A stretch of DNA of 64,000 nt from Thalassoglobus sp. JC818 (GTDB lineage Bacteria; Planctomycetota; Planctomycetia; Planctomycetales; Planctomycetaceae). The notes beneath the pieces were generated by a model. It did not search any database. It was not told where the DNA came from and saw only the letters and a program-made list of their open reading frames with translations. Of the stretch, positions 36,374-45,974 are shown one piece after another. Location: NCBI RefSeq assembly GCF_040717535.1, contig NZ_JBFEFI010000004.1, positions 434,001 to 498,000 on the forward strand, in the 5' to 3' direction. The first letter of the stretch is position 1; each line of letters starts with the position of its first letter. The position numbers and the translations under genes were made by a program.

Positions 36374-38464
36374 TCACTCTGTGTCCGAATGGCTCGTCTT
36401 TTCACCCTGAGCTGACGAGCCATCGACAGCTTCGTCTCTGGTAAAGCGACCGATCCATATCGGAAAGAGAACTGCGCCGATCAAACCAAGCCCTGAGAGA
36501 ATTGAACCGATCAAGATGCTTCGCGGTCGGAACTCCCAGCGAACGAATTCGGGACTACCGTCCTCTGCTCCGTCCAACTTTACAGTGCGATACAGTTCCG
36601 ATTCGAGTTCCTCGTGTGAAGTGCAGACCCAACCGGGATAGTTGAGGTCTCGCAGTTCAAGAGTTCCTCCTGCAGAGTTGCTGACTTCGGCGACGACTTC
36701 GTTTGGTGAGACGTTGAGAGTGACGACTGCATTCGGGTTTTCCAACACATGGCAGCGGCCTGAGGCATCTGTGACCGAATAGAAATAGAACGGGTCTCGT
36801 CGCCCAAAAGCACGATTCAAGAGTGCATCGACCGATCGAGATTCCAGCTTCACATTCCACGCGGTTTCATCAATAGAATGTTCCAGCAGAAGATGAGTGA
36901 CTCCCAGTTGATCCAGTCGCTGACGCTCCTTCTGAATTTCGTCCGTAGATGATTCCATGAAGTCGATGCGGACTGCTTCTGTTTCATAGATCGCCGGTCC
37001 AAGGCCGAGATAAACCGGAAGCGAAGAGACATCGAGCAGCGTGGGAACATTTTGTCCGGGTGCATACAGGCGGACATTGTCATCATGCTGTCCAAAGTAC
37101 TCTCGCAACTCGCTCTCTTCACGATGTTTGATCGGAGGATCATCGAGAAGCGTTGCGTAGAAGACCTGTCTCATCCAGAACGGATTGCTTCCGATTTGAA
37201 ACTTCCGACTCGCTGCCCACAAATCGCCGACAACCATCAGCACGATGATGAAACCAACGACATTCGTTGAGCGCTTCGATAGATTTCGCGCCTCAATCAG
37301 AGATTGAAATCCATTGGCAGCGAGGATCGCGATCGCGAATGCGGAGATCATCGAATACCGCCCAGGACCGCGGAAAAACCCGATTCCCGGAACATCTGCC
37401 AACCAGTAAGTGGGCCAGCCAGTCGCCATCAATAAACCAACAACACAGATCAGCCACCATCGCCATTGAACTCCTGATAGCTGACCTCGAGACGGAAGTG
37501 TGGCTCCCAGAATCGCCAGTACAAGCGGAAGGATTCCGACGTAGATGTAAGCTTCCACTTGATTGGTCGAGTCAGGAACGGAGAGCCAGTTGGCTTCGAC
37601 AAGATATTCATCGGTCGTCATTTCGCCTGCGTGCCAACTCCAGGGCATCCACAACTGGGAGATGGCAGACGGAGGCAAATGGCCATACGTCGGAGTGAAG
37701 GCAATCGCTTCCTCCTGCCGCTGACTGACAGTCTTCAATTCCCAGGTCGGGACAATCTGAACGCCTGCAATCGCAAACCCCAACAGCAGCGAACCTGCAA
37801 CGGCGAGCAACGAAACAGTGAGAGGTGCTTTTCCTTCGTCACTATCAATTGGAATGAGCCATGGCCAGACAGCTGCTAACAGAATGGTGATGAAGGCCAG
37901 ATTGTAGTGCCCAGCCAGCAAGTTCAGCCCGAGGATCAGACTCATCGCTGCCAGAGACCGGCGATTCTTCGACTGCAAGAAAACTGTTTCCGCCCACAGG
38001 AACGCGACGCTCCATGCTCCGCCCACGATCGCCCATTCCAGGCAAATCCGAGCGGGGAACCAACCGTAGACAAAAGTGACCGCAGCCAGCAGAGATGGCC
38101 ACCAACTCAATCCGATGCGCCGCGCAACTCCATAGGTTGAAACGAACGCGATGACGTAGTGAAGAAGCTGTGAGAAATTGTAGGCGGAGTTGATATCGAG
38201 AAGTCGGTAGAGAACGAGGTACACAGGATAGAGTGCTCCCGTCTGGCTTTCCCCAAGAATGGGATAACCGAAACCGACGAGCGGGTTCCAGAATGGGATG
38301 CTTGACTCCGCCAGCGCGTCCGCAAGCACAGCTTTTTGCGGGAAATAGTACGGGTATAAGTCCCCGCCGATGACCCCTCCTCCCTCCCAGAGCGGCCACC
38401 AGAATACCCATGTCAATCCGACCGCGAACAGCGCGACTACGCAAGCTGATATGGCTTTTTGCAT
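36374..38464 (-). CDS. YfhO-like polytopic membrane protein (GT-C type)
   Basis: A 696-residue protein with about 12 helices. The first loop has GGDLYPYYFPQK, IPFWNPLVGFGYPI and ESQTGALYPV, the pattern of YfhO/GT-C family proteins, whose acidic residue in this loop is taken to be catalytic. Such proteins transfer sugars from lipid-linked donors. A soluble region of about 220 residues precedes the last helix, which ends in an acidic-polar tail. Substrate unknown. Divergent from the thioredoxin-protease gene across a 480-base gap. Confidence 0.82.
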   Translation of the reverse strand: MQKAISACVVALFAVGLTWVFWWPLWEGGGVIGGDLYPYYFPQKAVLADALAESSIPFWNPLVGFGYPILGESQTGALYPVYLVLYRLLDINSAYNFSQLLHYVIAFVSTYGVARRIGLSWWPSLLAAVTFVYGWFPARICLEWAIVGGAWSVAFLWAETVFLQSKNRRSLAAMSLILGLNLLAGHYNLAFITILLAAVWPWLIPIDSDEGKAPLTVSLLAVAGSLLLGFAIAGVQIVPTWELKTVSQRQEEAIAFTPTYGHLPPSAISQLWMPWSWHAGEMTTDEYLVEANWLSVPDSTNQVEAYIYVGILPLVLAILGATLPSRGQLSGVQWRWWLICVVGLLMATGWPTYWLADVPGIGFFRGPGRYSMISAFAIAILAANGFQSLIEARNLSKRSTNVVGFIIVLMVVGDLWAASRKFQIGSNPFWMRQVFYATLLDDPPIKHREESELREYFGQHDDNVRLYAPGQNVPTLLDVSSLPVYLGLGPAIYETEAVRIDFMESSTDEIQKERQRLDQLGVTHLLLEHSIDETAWNVKLESRSVDALLNRAFGRRDPFYFYSVTDASGRCHVLENPNAVVTLNVSPNEVVAEVSNSAGGTLELRDLNYPGWVCTSHEELESELYRTVKLDGAEDGSPEFVRWEFRPRSILIGSILSGLGLIGAVLFPIWIGRFTRDEAVDGSSAQGEKTSHSDTE

Positions 38465-38946
38465 TACGTCAACTCGGGACTTTTCAGCCCCGCTATTTCA
38501 GAGGATTTCAAGAACTGCGGCACGCAAACTGCATTATTGCGATTCGACAATTCTGTCGCCACATCCTCCCTCAAAGAGACCTCACAACAGTCCTTGCCAA
38601 TGCGTTCAGGCAGTCAAAACACTGGTGATTTCGCAGTTCATGAGAAACAGCGATTCGAGTATTGACAGGTTCAGTTGTGGTTTCGACAATCCCGGCTTGT
38701 AATTCGTACAAATCGGCATGAAGCCAAACACAATGAATGGAATCACACTCTTTCAAAGGACCGCTGTCGTCCTTCTACGAATTTTCCAACAACTGACGGA
38801 ACGACCAATCTCTTAATCAAACCGCCACGGAGGATCGGGTTCTCGGAGCTGTGTGCTGCAGTCCGCTGAACCTGACCATTGGAACCACCCTGCTCGCTTC
38901 AGTCTGAGAATGCTCTCTGACAGGATCGACTTCTGGAGTACATCTT
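38465..38946. other. Divergent intergenic region
   Basis: No convincing gene. A sigma-70-like pair (TTGACA at 38662, 17-base spacer, GACAAT) reads toward the thioredoxin-protease gene. Nothing else stands out. Confidence 0.4.
38662..38690 (+). promoter_or_regulatory. Candidate promoter for the thioredoxin-protease gene
   Basis: Perfect -35 box TTGACA, 17-base spacer, -10 box GACAAT (4 of 6). It would leave a leader of about 250 bases, which is long. Confidence 0.3.
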
Positions 38947-40668
38947 ATGTTACGTACAGCGATGGCCTGCATCCTAAGCCTGACGTGTTCAACCGCTCTC
39001 TCCCTCGACGATCAAAACGTTCTTTATGACTTCAGTGCCACGTGGTGCGGACCCTGTCAGCAAGTCGCTCCCGTCGTTGACCGCCTGCATCGAGAAGGAC
39101 TTCCCGTCCGCAAAGTTGATATCGATCAGGAACGCGACCTCGCTGCCCGATACGGCATCAAAGCTGTCCCCACATTCGTTCTCGTGATCGACGGAAAAGA
39201 AGTCGAAAGACGTTCGGGCTACATGTCCGAAACCGACCTCCGAAGACTCGCCGGAAAAATTCCACAATCAAGCTCAGCTCAGTCACAAGGTGCGATGCTG
39301 GCACAAAACCAGTCGAATGGACCCTCCGGAATTGATCTCGGTTCACCTGGATCGATTCAAACACCTGCGACGAATTCCGCTGAAACGTCGCAACCCGCTG
39401 CCCAGCAAGATGAAGCACCATCTGCCCTCGCACGTTTGAATCCGTTCCGCAAGAAAGACGCGACACCCGAGTCACTCGTGCGTGGCAATGACTCTCCAGC
39501 TGGCAGCTCAGCTGAAGGAGCTTCTCAGCGAGCTGAAGATCCCATGCAGGCCAGCGTGCGGATTCGCGTATTTATCGACGGGAAAATCAATCTGGGATCA
39601 GGAACTGTCATCGCCAGCAAGCCCGGCCACACTGTGATTCTGACCTGTGGGCACATCTTCCGAAACTTCCAACAGGATTCGAAGATCGAAGTCGATTTCA
39701 TTCGGGATGGAAAATCGATCGAGCACGTTGCCACGGTCGAAAAATTTGACACCGAATCCGATCTCGGAATCATCGTCGTGAATACCGATCAGGCCATGCC
39801 AGTCGCACCAATCGCGATGCTTCCGCACACTCCAGATATTGGAGATTCCGTTTCCGGAATTGGATGCAGCGCAGGCGATCTTCCGACTCGAAACGATATT
39901 CAGATCACTGCCATCGATCGTTACGAAGGTCCAAACAACATCGAGTGCACCGGACTTCCCGTTCAGGGACGTTCCGGAGGCGGATTGTTCAATCGCAATG
40001 GTGAGGTCGTCGGAGTCTGTATTGCTGCCGATCGTGAACGTGAGCGTGGCCTCTATTCAGGGCTGCATGCGGTTCATCAGATTCTCGACGAGTGCCATCT
40101 GGCGCACCTCTATCAGCCTGTGAAACAGGACTCTCCAGCGATTCAACTCGCCGATTCCGCTCCCCTGTCAAATGGCCTGAATCAAGCTCAGCCGATGCCA
40201 TCCGAATTTGCCTTCTCAGATTCGCAGCCAATGGCTCACATGCCCAACAATGCACCGACCGCTCCCGTCGCCCTTCAACAGACGAATCCAGCCGCGACAC
40301 CATCGTCAACTCCATCTCGTCCAGTTGACCTGCAGGCGGGACGTCAGGAAGTTGTCGTGATCATTCGCGATCCATCGAACCCAGAAGGATCGAACCGGGT
40401 TGTGATTATCCACGACGCCAGCGAAAAGTTTCTCTCCTATCTCAATGGAGAACTCGATCCAGTGGGATCACAGCAGGGACGGATGATGTCCTCCACGACT
40501 CCAGTTCCGGCGATCTCCCGACCACTTCGTTCGGAAACCGATTCTTCATCCGTCGTGGCCAAGGGACTTCGCTATTCCGGACGAACAGCATCCCTGCAGC
40601 AGACGTCGCTTTCACAGTCTTCTGGTCCTCAGCGTTTCGTTCGCAACCAGCCACGCGTGGCTCGCTAA
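38947..40668 (+). CDS. Exported thioredoxin-trypsin fusion protein
   Basis: The N-terminal part (after a signal peptide, about residues 22-105) is a thioredoxin domain with WCGPC (C34/C37) and the cis-Pro loop AVPTF. A Ser/Gln/Ala-rich linker of about 90 residues leads to a trypsin-like protease (about 200-385) with a complete triad by eye: H236 in LTCGHIF, D272 in ESDLGIIVV and S343 in GRSGGGLFN. The low-complexity C-terminal part ends in a short conserved block (QEVVVIIRDPSNPEG). It probably acts outside the cytoplasmic membrane on disulfide-containing proteins. The fusion is rare; its target is unknown. Confidence 0.88.
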   Translation: MLRTAMACILSLTCSTALSLDDQNVLYDFSATWCGPCQQVAPVVDRLHREGLPVRKVDIDQERDLAARYGIKAVPTFVLVIDGKEVERRSGYMSETDLRRLAGKIPQSSSAQSQGAMLAQNQSNGPSGIDLGSPGSIQTPATNSAETSQPAAQQDEAPSALARLNPFRKKDATPESLVRGNDSPAGSSAEGASQRAEDPMQASVRIRVFIDGKINLGSGTVIASKPGHTVILTCGHIFRNFQQDSKIEVDFIRDGKSIEHVATVEKFDTESDLGIIVVNTDQAMPVAPIAMLPHTPDIGDSVSGIGCSAGDLPTRNDIQITAIDRYEGPNNIECTGLPVQGRSGGGLFNRNGEVVGVCIAADRERERGLYSGLHAVHQILDECHLAHLYQPVKQDSPAIQLADSAPLSNGLNQAQPMPSEFAFSDSQPMAHMPNNAPTAPVALQQTNPAATPSSTPSRPVDLQAGRQEVVVIIRDPSNPEGSNRVVIIHDASEKFLSYLNGELDPVGSQQGRMMSSTTPVPAISRPLRSETDSSSVVAKGLRYSGRTASLQQTSLSQSSGPQRFVRNQPRVAR

Positions 40669-40793
40669 CGCTGACTTGAGATTGACGAACCAGACAAATC
40701 AGTGTACGCTGATCCATTGACACTTCAACGCGGACACCCGCAGGAGAGCCATTTCTGAACATCCCGTTATAAGACCCATTCCTGGAGGTCGGA

Positions 40794-41225
40794 ATGAACC
40801 AAAACCCTCAATTGCGACGATGTACCGAGTTGGAATACATACTTCTCGGTGACTTGCGAGATCTCCTGGAAGAGCCAGCTGATAACGAAACTGCTCGCTG
40901 GCTCGTCGCTGTGCTGGATGCTCTGCTGGAGGCCCTCCCTGAAGAATATTCACTCAAGACTCGGCAGGGATACCTGTCCGATGTTGTTGAGTCCGTCCCT
41001 GAGTGGGATAACCGAGTGACGGCGCTGGAAGACGAATACTTCCGCCTGTTTCGACGACTGGGACAGCTGCGTTCTCAAGTCGTTCTCGGTGTCGACTTCC
41101 AAAGAGTGGCCAAGCAGGTCTCAATCGATCTGAAAGATTGGATGACCGCGTTCGTATCGCATCATCAGCAAGAGAGAGAATTGGTCTCGATGGCAGCGAC
41201 CTACGAAGTCGGCGGCAATGGCTGA
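40794..41225 (+). CDS. Conserved-looking soluble protein of unknown function
   Basis: A 143-residue, all-helical-looking acidic protein with no signal peptide. The start is well supported by GGAGG five bases before ATG. The segment AFVSHHQQERELVSMA recalls the end of hemerythrin-type bundles, but the other His/Glu ligands are not visible, so I do not assign that family. It follows the thioredoxin-protease gene by 125 bases. Confidence 0.7.
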   Translation: MNQNPQLRRCTELEYILLGDLRDLLEEPADNETARWLVAVLDALLEALPEEYSLKTRQGYLSDVVESVPEWDNRVTALEDEYFRLFRRLGQLRSQVVLGVDFQRVAKQVSIDLKDWMTAFVSHHQQERELVSMAATYEVGGNG

Positions 41226-41376
41226 CGTTCTCTGGAGCAACTCCGGTCTAGGATGGCAGCACCTCTCTCTCAAGTGCGATCAGCATCCATGGAACGCAAC
41301 CTGATTCGCAGAGTGACGAGCGATCGCTAAGATTGCTCGCAACGGCCCAGTGAATGGCGTTCTAAATTGAGAAGAT

Positions 41377-42822
41377 CTATCGAGGGGTTGGAGTCAGAGG
41401 CTGTGTGAATCGCAAACTCTGTACTAGGTCCAGATCTTTCGATTCCAGCTGTTCCAGCAACGTCGGCTCGATGGAAAAGACGAACGAGAACTGGCGTCCT
41501 TGAGGGTTCACAACGAGGTAATAGATCCACGACATCGGAATCTGAGCAGAGGCACTCGCCCCTTTCACTTCGTACTGACCATTAGCGACGACTCGATAAA
41601 TCTTGCGGTCATCACCGGTCTCAATCTCTTCGCGTTCTCCGAACTCCTGAAACTTGTCGCCAAGCGAACTTTGAATGTCGCTTTCGAACTGCTCAAGCGG
41701 GATACGTTCCCCGGGAGCAGCGGCTGGCAGAGGTGATACGTTGCATTGGGAAACGAGGCTGCCGTGCTCGACGAGCCGCAAAATTGAAACCGGGTTTGAT
41801 CCACCTGCGACCGTTTGGAAGAGATGCCAATCTCGAAGATGCGAAAGTTGCAGGCCCCATTCCGGAACTTTGAACGTCAATTTCAGCTGAGTTGGGTCTG
41901 GCTCGAAGCCAATCGACTCCAGCAACTCGGGAGTGATTTCGTCCTGAGTGGAAGCCACTTTTCGAACGAGATTCGAGGTGACTTTGACATCGAGCCCAGG
42001 ATTCACCGTTCCGATGTCGGCCAGGATCACGTAGATGACGCGAGTCTGTGCGACATGAGAAGTGCGACGGTCATAAATGACGGTCCCTTTGACTTCGACT
42101 TTCGTTTTGGCTCCGAGCCGTTCGCCTTCAACCGTTCCGCTCAAACTGATTTTGGCAGAGATTCGGTTGGCGTCGCTGAGAGTGCATTGGAAGTCCGAGG
42201 TTTTCACTGCCTCGATGCCGGTGAGCATCTGGATCGCCCAATCGGGAGGAGTCCAATCGTCACCGATTTCCTGATCGGTATCCGGGAGCAAGCCAATCAC
42301 CGCCAGCGGATCTCCCGGGAGCTCCAGCAGATCCAGGCTGTCGCGAGTCAAGTTCCCATCGAGGGGATAGTTTTGCACCCCTTCCCTTCGGCCGGCAGCC
42401 ACAATCTTCCGCGTATTCGCAGGCAGTGTGGACTCGGTTCGATACTCGTTGACGTCCGTAACGAGGTCAGCACGTGAGAAGATTCTCAAGGCTCGCAGGG
42501 AAAAGGCATCGCGGCCTGCCGGGGGCAACAGCTTCTCAAGAAACTGAAAACCGGCTTCAGCTTTGAGGAGCAGGCGATCTTTTTCCGTCTGGGATTTGGC
42601 TGTCACCACAGATCCGACCGTTTCGATCTGAGCCTGACAATTGAAGGCCTTCTCGGACAGATACGACTCTTTTAAAGAGATCGCTTCGCCCCGCACTTCA
42701 GGGCAGAATGTCCCGCTGAAGATGACACAGGTCAGCGCAACCGCGGCTTGAAGTTGCGTCGGTTTCCAACGCAGATTGTTCAGCAGCGAGGAAAAGATCG
42801 AATTGCGAGCCATCTGAGACAT
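41377..42822 (-). CDS. Exported protein of unknown function
   Basis: GGGAGG four bases upstream fixes the ATG. A long N-terminal region (hydrophobic AAVALTCVIFSGTF, cleavage near VRGEA) suggests secretion. The mature part of about 435 residues is beta-rich, with a repeated layout of lipoprotein-like strands (KVEVKGTVIYDRR, GQYEVKGASASAQIPMSWIYYLVV). I recognise no domain. It lies downstream of, and on the same strand as, two other unknown genes. Confidence 0.75.
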   Translation of the reverse strand: MSQMARNSIFSSLLNNLRWKPTQLQAAVALTCVIFSGTFCPEVRGEAISLKESYLSEKAFNCQAQIETVGSVVTAKSQTEKDRLLLKAEAGFQFLEKLLPPAGRDAFSLRALRIFSRADLVTDVNEYRTESTLPANTRKIVAAGRREGVQNYPLDGNLTRDSLDLLELPGDPLAVIGLLPDTDQEIGDDWTPPDWAIQMLTGIEAVKTSDFQCTLSDANRISAKISLSGTVEGERLGAKTKVEVKGTVIYDRRTSHVAQTRVIYVILADIGTVNPGLDVKVTSNLVRKVASTQDEITPELLESIGFEPDPTQLKLTFKVPEWGLQLSHLRDWHLFQTVAGGSNPVSILRLVEHGSLVSQCNVSPLPAAAPGERIPLEQFESDIQSSLGDKFQEFGEREEIETGDDRKIYRVVANGQYEVKGASASAQIPMSWIYYLVVNPQGRQFSFVFSIEPTLLEQLESKDLDLVQSLRFTQPLTPTPR

Positions 42823-42948
42823 CTGCCCTCCCTGGTAGTCTAGATTCGGTGACGACTCACCGACCGAGTCGAGACAAACTCATTTCCGGCGCGAGATCGA
42901 AAGTCTGATCATGAATCAGGTCGCTCGCGCTCCGGAACAGTTGGTCGA

Positions 42949-43314
42949 CTACTCCTCTTCGTCTCCACCGACAGCGACTTTGGTTGCATCTTCATCTTCC
43001 CAGGACATCACGCGCTCATCGTCAACCTGAACGGATGCTCGATCGTCTTCCGCTGGTTCGATGACAGCTCCCCATTCGGCGAGTTCATCGCCATGTTCTC
43101 CAGCGACAACGGTGAAATCGTCGCGGACTGCTCTCCACCACTGCAGGTGAGGCCAGTCACGACGGATTGTTTTGAGACAGGTCAACATAGCGCGGCCATT
43201 GGCTCCAGCACTGAATCCAGCTCGGTTTGCGACGGCTGAATAAGTTGCGATCTTATCTGCTCGCTTCAATTCCCAAAGAACCTCTGCGACAGCTGGAGCA
43301 CGAGTAGAAGCCAT
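42949..43314 (-). CDS. Ada/MGMT C-terminal-fold (alkyltransferase-like) protein
   Basis: From the second ATG (MASTRAPAVAEVL) it has 121 residues. VLWELKRADKIATYSAVANRAG followed by NGRAMLTCLKTI and WWRAVRD follows the layout of the DNA-binding winged-helix domain of O6-alkylguanine transferases. The reactive PCHR cysteine motif is replaced (PHLQWWRAVR), as in alkyltransferase-like proteins that bind but do not repair alkylated bases. The last 40 residues are acidic. A longer reading from 43395 lacks support. Assignment by pattern only. Confidence 0.55.
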   Translation of the reverse strand: MASTRAPAVAEVLWELKRADKIATYSAVANRAGFSAGANGRAMLTCLKTIRRDWPHLQWWRAVRDDFTVVAGEHGDELAEWGAVIEPAEDDRASVQVDDERVMSWEDEDATKVAVGGDEEE

Positions 43315-43428
43315 AATCCGTTCCTTTCCTGAAACCCACTTTCCAAACAGTAATTTTACCCAATTTTGTCTACTTCTACGGTACTGAAATCGCATTCAAC
43401 AGACAAGTAGGGACTAGTTCACACGATT

Positions 43429-43650
43429 TCATCGGGCAGCGATCTCGCATTCGAAGTCAATCAGGGCTTTTTTTGAGGCTGCCGATATTCTCGCTCGTAG
43501 TCGATCCAAAGAATCGAGGCTCAATTCGCGCTGGCAAGCTGCTGCTATCGACTCAGCGAGGTAAACAGTCGCTCGTCTCAAATCCACGTGCGAATGGCAT
43601 TCGCAAGTCGGACCTGTCATCTCGAACACTTTGTGGTTTGCTGAATGCAA
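43429..43650 (-). CDS. Doubtful small protein
   Basis: A 73-codon frame between two unknown genes on the same strand. It encodes a soluble, mostly helical peptide (DLRRATVYLAESIAAACQ, SLDRLRARISAASKKAL). Composition is protein-like, but there is no ribosome site I would trust and no family. It is the only gene candidate in the 380 bases between 43315 and 43698. Confidence 0.3.
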   Translation of the reverse strand: MHSANHKVFEMTGPTCECHSHVDLRRATVYLAESIAAACQRELSLDSLDRLRARISAASKKALIDFECEIAAR

Positions 43651-43698
43651 ATAAACCTGAGCGAGAAATCTGCCCGCGTAGTGCAGTCGATAGCGAAG

Positions 43699-44763
43699 TC
43701 AGGGAATGAGCAAGATGAGTCCCGCAGTCGCCAACCCTTGAGCGGTCGCACCTCGCAGACTGAATGGTGGATACTCACACGTGTAGCACGCGTGATCTCC
43801 TGGTTGAGTCTCGCCGAGAGTGTAAACCGTTTCGTATGGAGGGTTTGCCCCAATGAGATACGGAAGAATTGGAACCGTGCCGAAGAAACGAACACCTGAG
43901 TAAACGGGCTGACAGATCCCATGAGAGAATCCGTGGGCCTCTAGATTGGCGTCTTCGAAGTAGAGCGGCTGATGATTCAACAGCGACGCATTCCAGTATT
44001 CTGTGGTTGCCGACCAGTTACGTGAGGTTCCCGGCGGATGAGCCCGTTCGTTGATTTCAGCAAACAGGACCTCGGCTCGATTCTCTGGCAGCGATCCCTG
44101 TGGAGGAGTGATATCGAGGGAAATTTGACTCAGCGCGAGCTTGGAGTCTCCCTCAACCGTTCGAGCTTCTTCCATCGATCCACCTGGCTCAACGGCTGAC
44201 GAGGAATTCAACAGCCCGCCGTGAAACTCTGTTCCCGGAACGGTTTGAATGAAGTAGCTCAACGAGTATCCATTCGGCATGCAACCTTCGAGGTACATGC
44301 TGTTGTAGCGCCAGTTCACATACTTGTACTGCCAGCGACACAACAGAGATGGCTTTTCTCCGTGAGTGGCTTCATAACAATCGACCCAGCGTTTGAACTC
44401 AGTCTCAGAGGCAGCGAAGCAGCCTCCCGCCTCATGGCCGACTTCAGTTGAACCACCGGCACCGGTCGAATTTGGCTGCCCCATGTACGGACAACACGCC
44501 AGAGCCGCTGGCGACGGACCGGCAACGCAGTAGGATTTCTCTCCCTGGAAGCAAACTTTTCCGGAGCGCAGAACAGGCGGCACGGAATGAGCATCGCACG
44601 CAACGTATGGCGAACAAGCTGGTTCACTTAGGGCAGTCAGACACTCGTCTGAAAAGGCGTCCCCCGCCCGTCCAGTTTCACAGACGCACAACAGAATCCA
44701 GACACCTGCGAACACAGCACTCGTTCTTCTCAGGACCTGTCCTGACTGGGATTGAGTGAGCAT
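43699..44763 (-). CDS. Cys-rich secreted or membrane-tethered protein of unknown function
   Basis: A signal peptide (VFAGVWILLCVCETGRAG) precedes a Cys-rich N-terminal half (for example ACSPYVACDAH, LACCPYMG, CFAASE, EGCMPNGY). The end is hydrophobic (ATAQGLATAGLILLIP), which could be a short C-terminal anchor. AGGTC lies upstream of the ATG. No family recognised. Disulfide-rich exported proteins of this kind are common in planctomycetes and may belong to the cell envelope; that is inference. Confidence 0.7.
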   Translation of the reverse strand: MLTQSQSGQVLRRTSAVFAGVWILLCVCETGRAGDAFSDECLTALSEPACSPYVACDAHSVPPVLRSGKVCFQGEKSYCVAGPSPAALACCPYMGQPNSTGAGGSTEVGHEAGGCFAASETEFKRWVDCYEATHGEKPSLLCRWQYKYVNWRYNSMYLEGCMPNGYSLSYFIQTVPGTEFHGGLLNSSSAVEPGGSMEEARTVEGDSKLALSQISLDITPPQGSLPENRAEVLFAEINERAHPPGTSRNWSATTEYWNASLLNHQPLYFEDANLEAHGFSHGICQPVYSGVRFFGTVPILPYLIGANPPYETVYTLGETQPGDHACYTCEYPPFSLRGATAQGLATAGLILLIP

Positions 44764-44994
44764 TTTAAGACCTGTTGTCGGAAAGGAGTGGCAGCCTGAG
44801 AGAAATCACCGAATTGAGGACTTCGAGATTTGAGGTGTCCTGCACTGGATAGAATCGTCGAACAGCTTGAGTAGAATGCAATAAGATTGCTACATCCGGT
44901 ACCCTGTCCCTATCTCGCCTCGTTTAACACAGTCTGACTCTTCAGCTGGGCCACTCCGGGATTCAGGCATCCTCAGATTGCCTCGAAACGGGTT

Positions 44995-45957
44995 GTGAGT
45001 TCGAAAACTCCTCAATTCGTAAGTCTTTGGACCGGTTTCGAAAGACATCTCAACACGGAATTTCGACGAATGTCACGCCGGCTGAATTTGCCCATCGACT
45101 CAAAATCCTTGCAGATTACGACAGCTTGCCTACTTGAAGCAGCTGCTCGCAAACCGGGAAATGTGCATCCGCAGGCTCAATTCAGCGATTTGACATTCTC
45201 AGACTTCGAGAAAGCAGCAGAGATCACGGGCACTGTACTTGGAGAGGATCAAACTTCTTTGACCGTCGCTCAGCAGATTCTTGTCGCAGTTCGAAAGACG
45301 CGGGAGCATGTTCAATCCAACGTCAATCTCGGGATTCTACTTCTCCTGGCGCCGCTGGCAGCAGTTGAAGATCACCTCTCGCTGGAAGAAGGAATCCAGG
45401 ATGTGCTCGCAGCTCTCGATGCTCGCGAAGCTTCGACTGTCTATCAGGCAATACGCGAATCACAGCCCGGGGGGATGGGAACTGCTCAGCAGGAGGACGT
45501 CAATTCCGCACCGACTCAATCACTCGTCGACTGCATGGCTCTTGCTGCTGGGAAAGACACCATCGCCCAGCAATACGCTACAGATTTCTCTCTGGTTCTT
45601 GGCCAGGGAAGAGATCTATTCCGTCGCTGGTGGGAGCGGACGTCAGACTGGGAAGCGAGTGTGATTGGAACTCAACTGGAGTTGATGCACCGGGTTCCCG
45701 ATACTCTCATCATTCGAAAGTGCGGGCCTGAGACCGGCGAAACTTCGGCTCTTATGGCGGGTGAGGTCCTCAATCGCGGGTGGCCAGACTCCCGGCAGGG
45801 CGAGAAAGCTCTTGTCGAATTTGACCAGTGGCTGCGAGCAGATGGTCATCGCCGGAACCCCGGAACTACCGCAGACCTGATTGCAGCGATATTGTATGCA
45901 GCCACTCGCGACAGGTACTGGTCTCCTCCTTCGCACATCACGATTTCAGAAACGTAA
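44995..45957 (+). CDS. CitG-like (triphosphoribosyl-dephospho-CoA synthase family) protein
   Basis: The motif EAAARKPGNVHPQ followed by FSDLTFSDFEKAA matches the CitG/MdcB family, and NLGILLLLAPLA, RKCGPETG and the C-terminal NPGTTADLIAA are also typical. There is no citrate lyase or malonate decarboxylase nearby. Instead the next gene, 17 bases on, is a PTPS homologue, the pattern seen for cofactor genes of tetrahydromethanopterin-linked C1 metabolism. I suggest a ribosyl-phosphate transfer role in pterin cofactor synthesis. Start is GTG; an ATG at 45070 is a possible alternative. Confidence 0.8.
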   Translation: MSSKTPQFVSLWTGFERHLNTEFRRMSRRLNLPIDSKSLQITTACLLEAAARKPGNVHPQAQFSDLTFSDFEKAAEITGTVLGEDQTSLTVAQQILVAVRKTREHVQSNVNLGILLLLAPLAAVEDHLSLEEGIQDVLAALDAREASTVYQAIRESQPGGMGTAQQEDVNSAPTQSLVDCMALAAGKDTIAQQYATDFSLVLGQGRDLFRRWWERTSDWEASVIGTQLELMHRVPDTLIIRKCGPETGETSALMAGEVLNRGWPDSRQGEKALVEFDQWLRADGHRRNPGTTADLIAAILYAATRDRYWSPPSHITISET

Positions 45958-45974
45958 GCTGCAACGAGTTTTTC

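Noticed and set aside
40794-41225. Hemerythrin-like assignment
   Set aside because: Only one HHxxE-like segment; the remaining metal ligands are missing.
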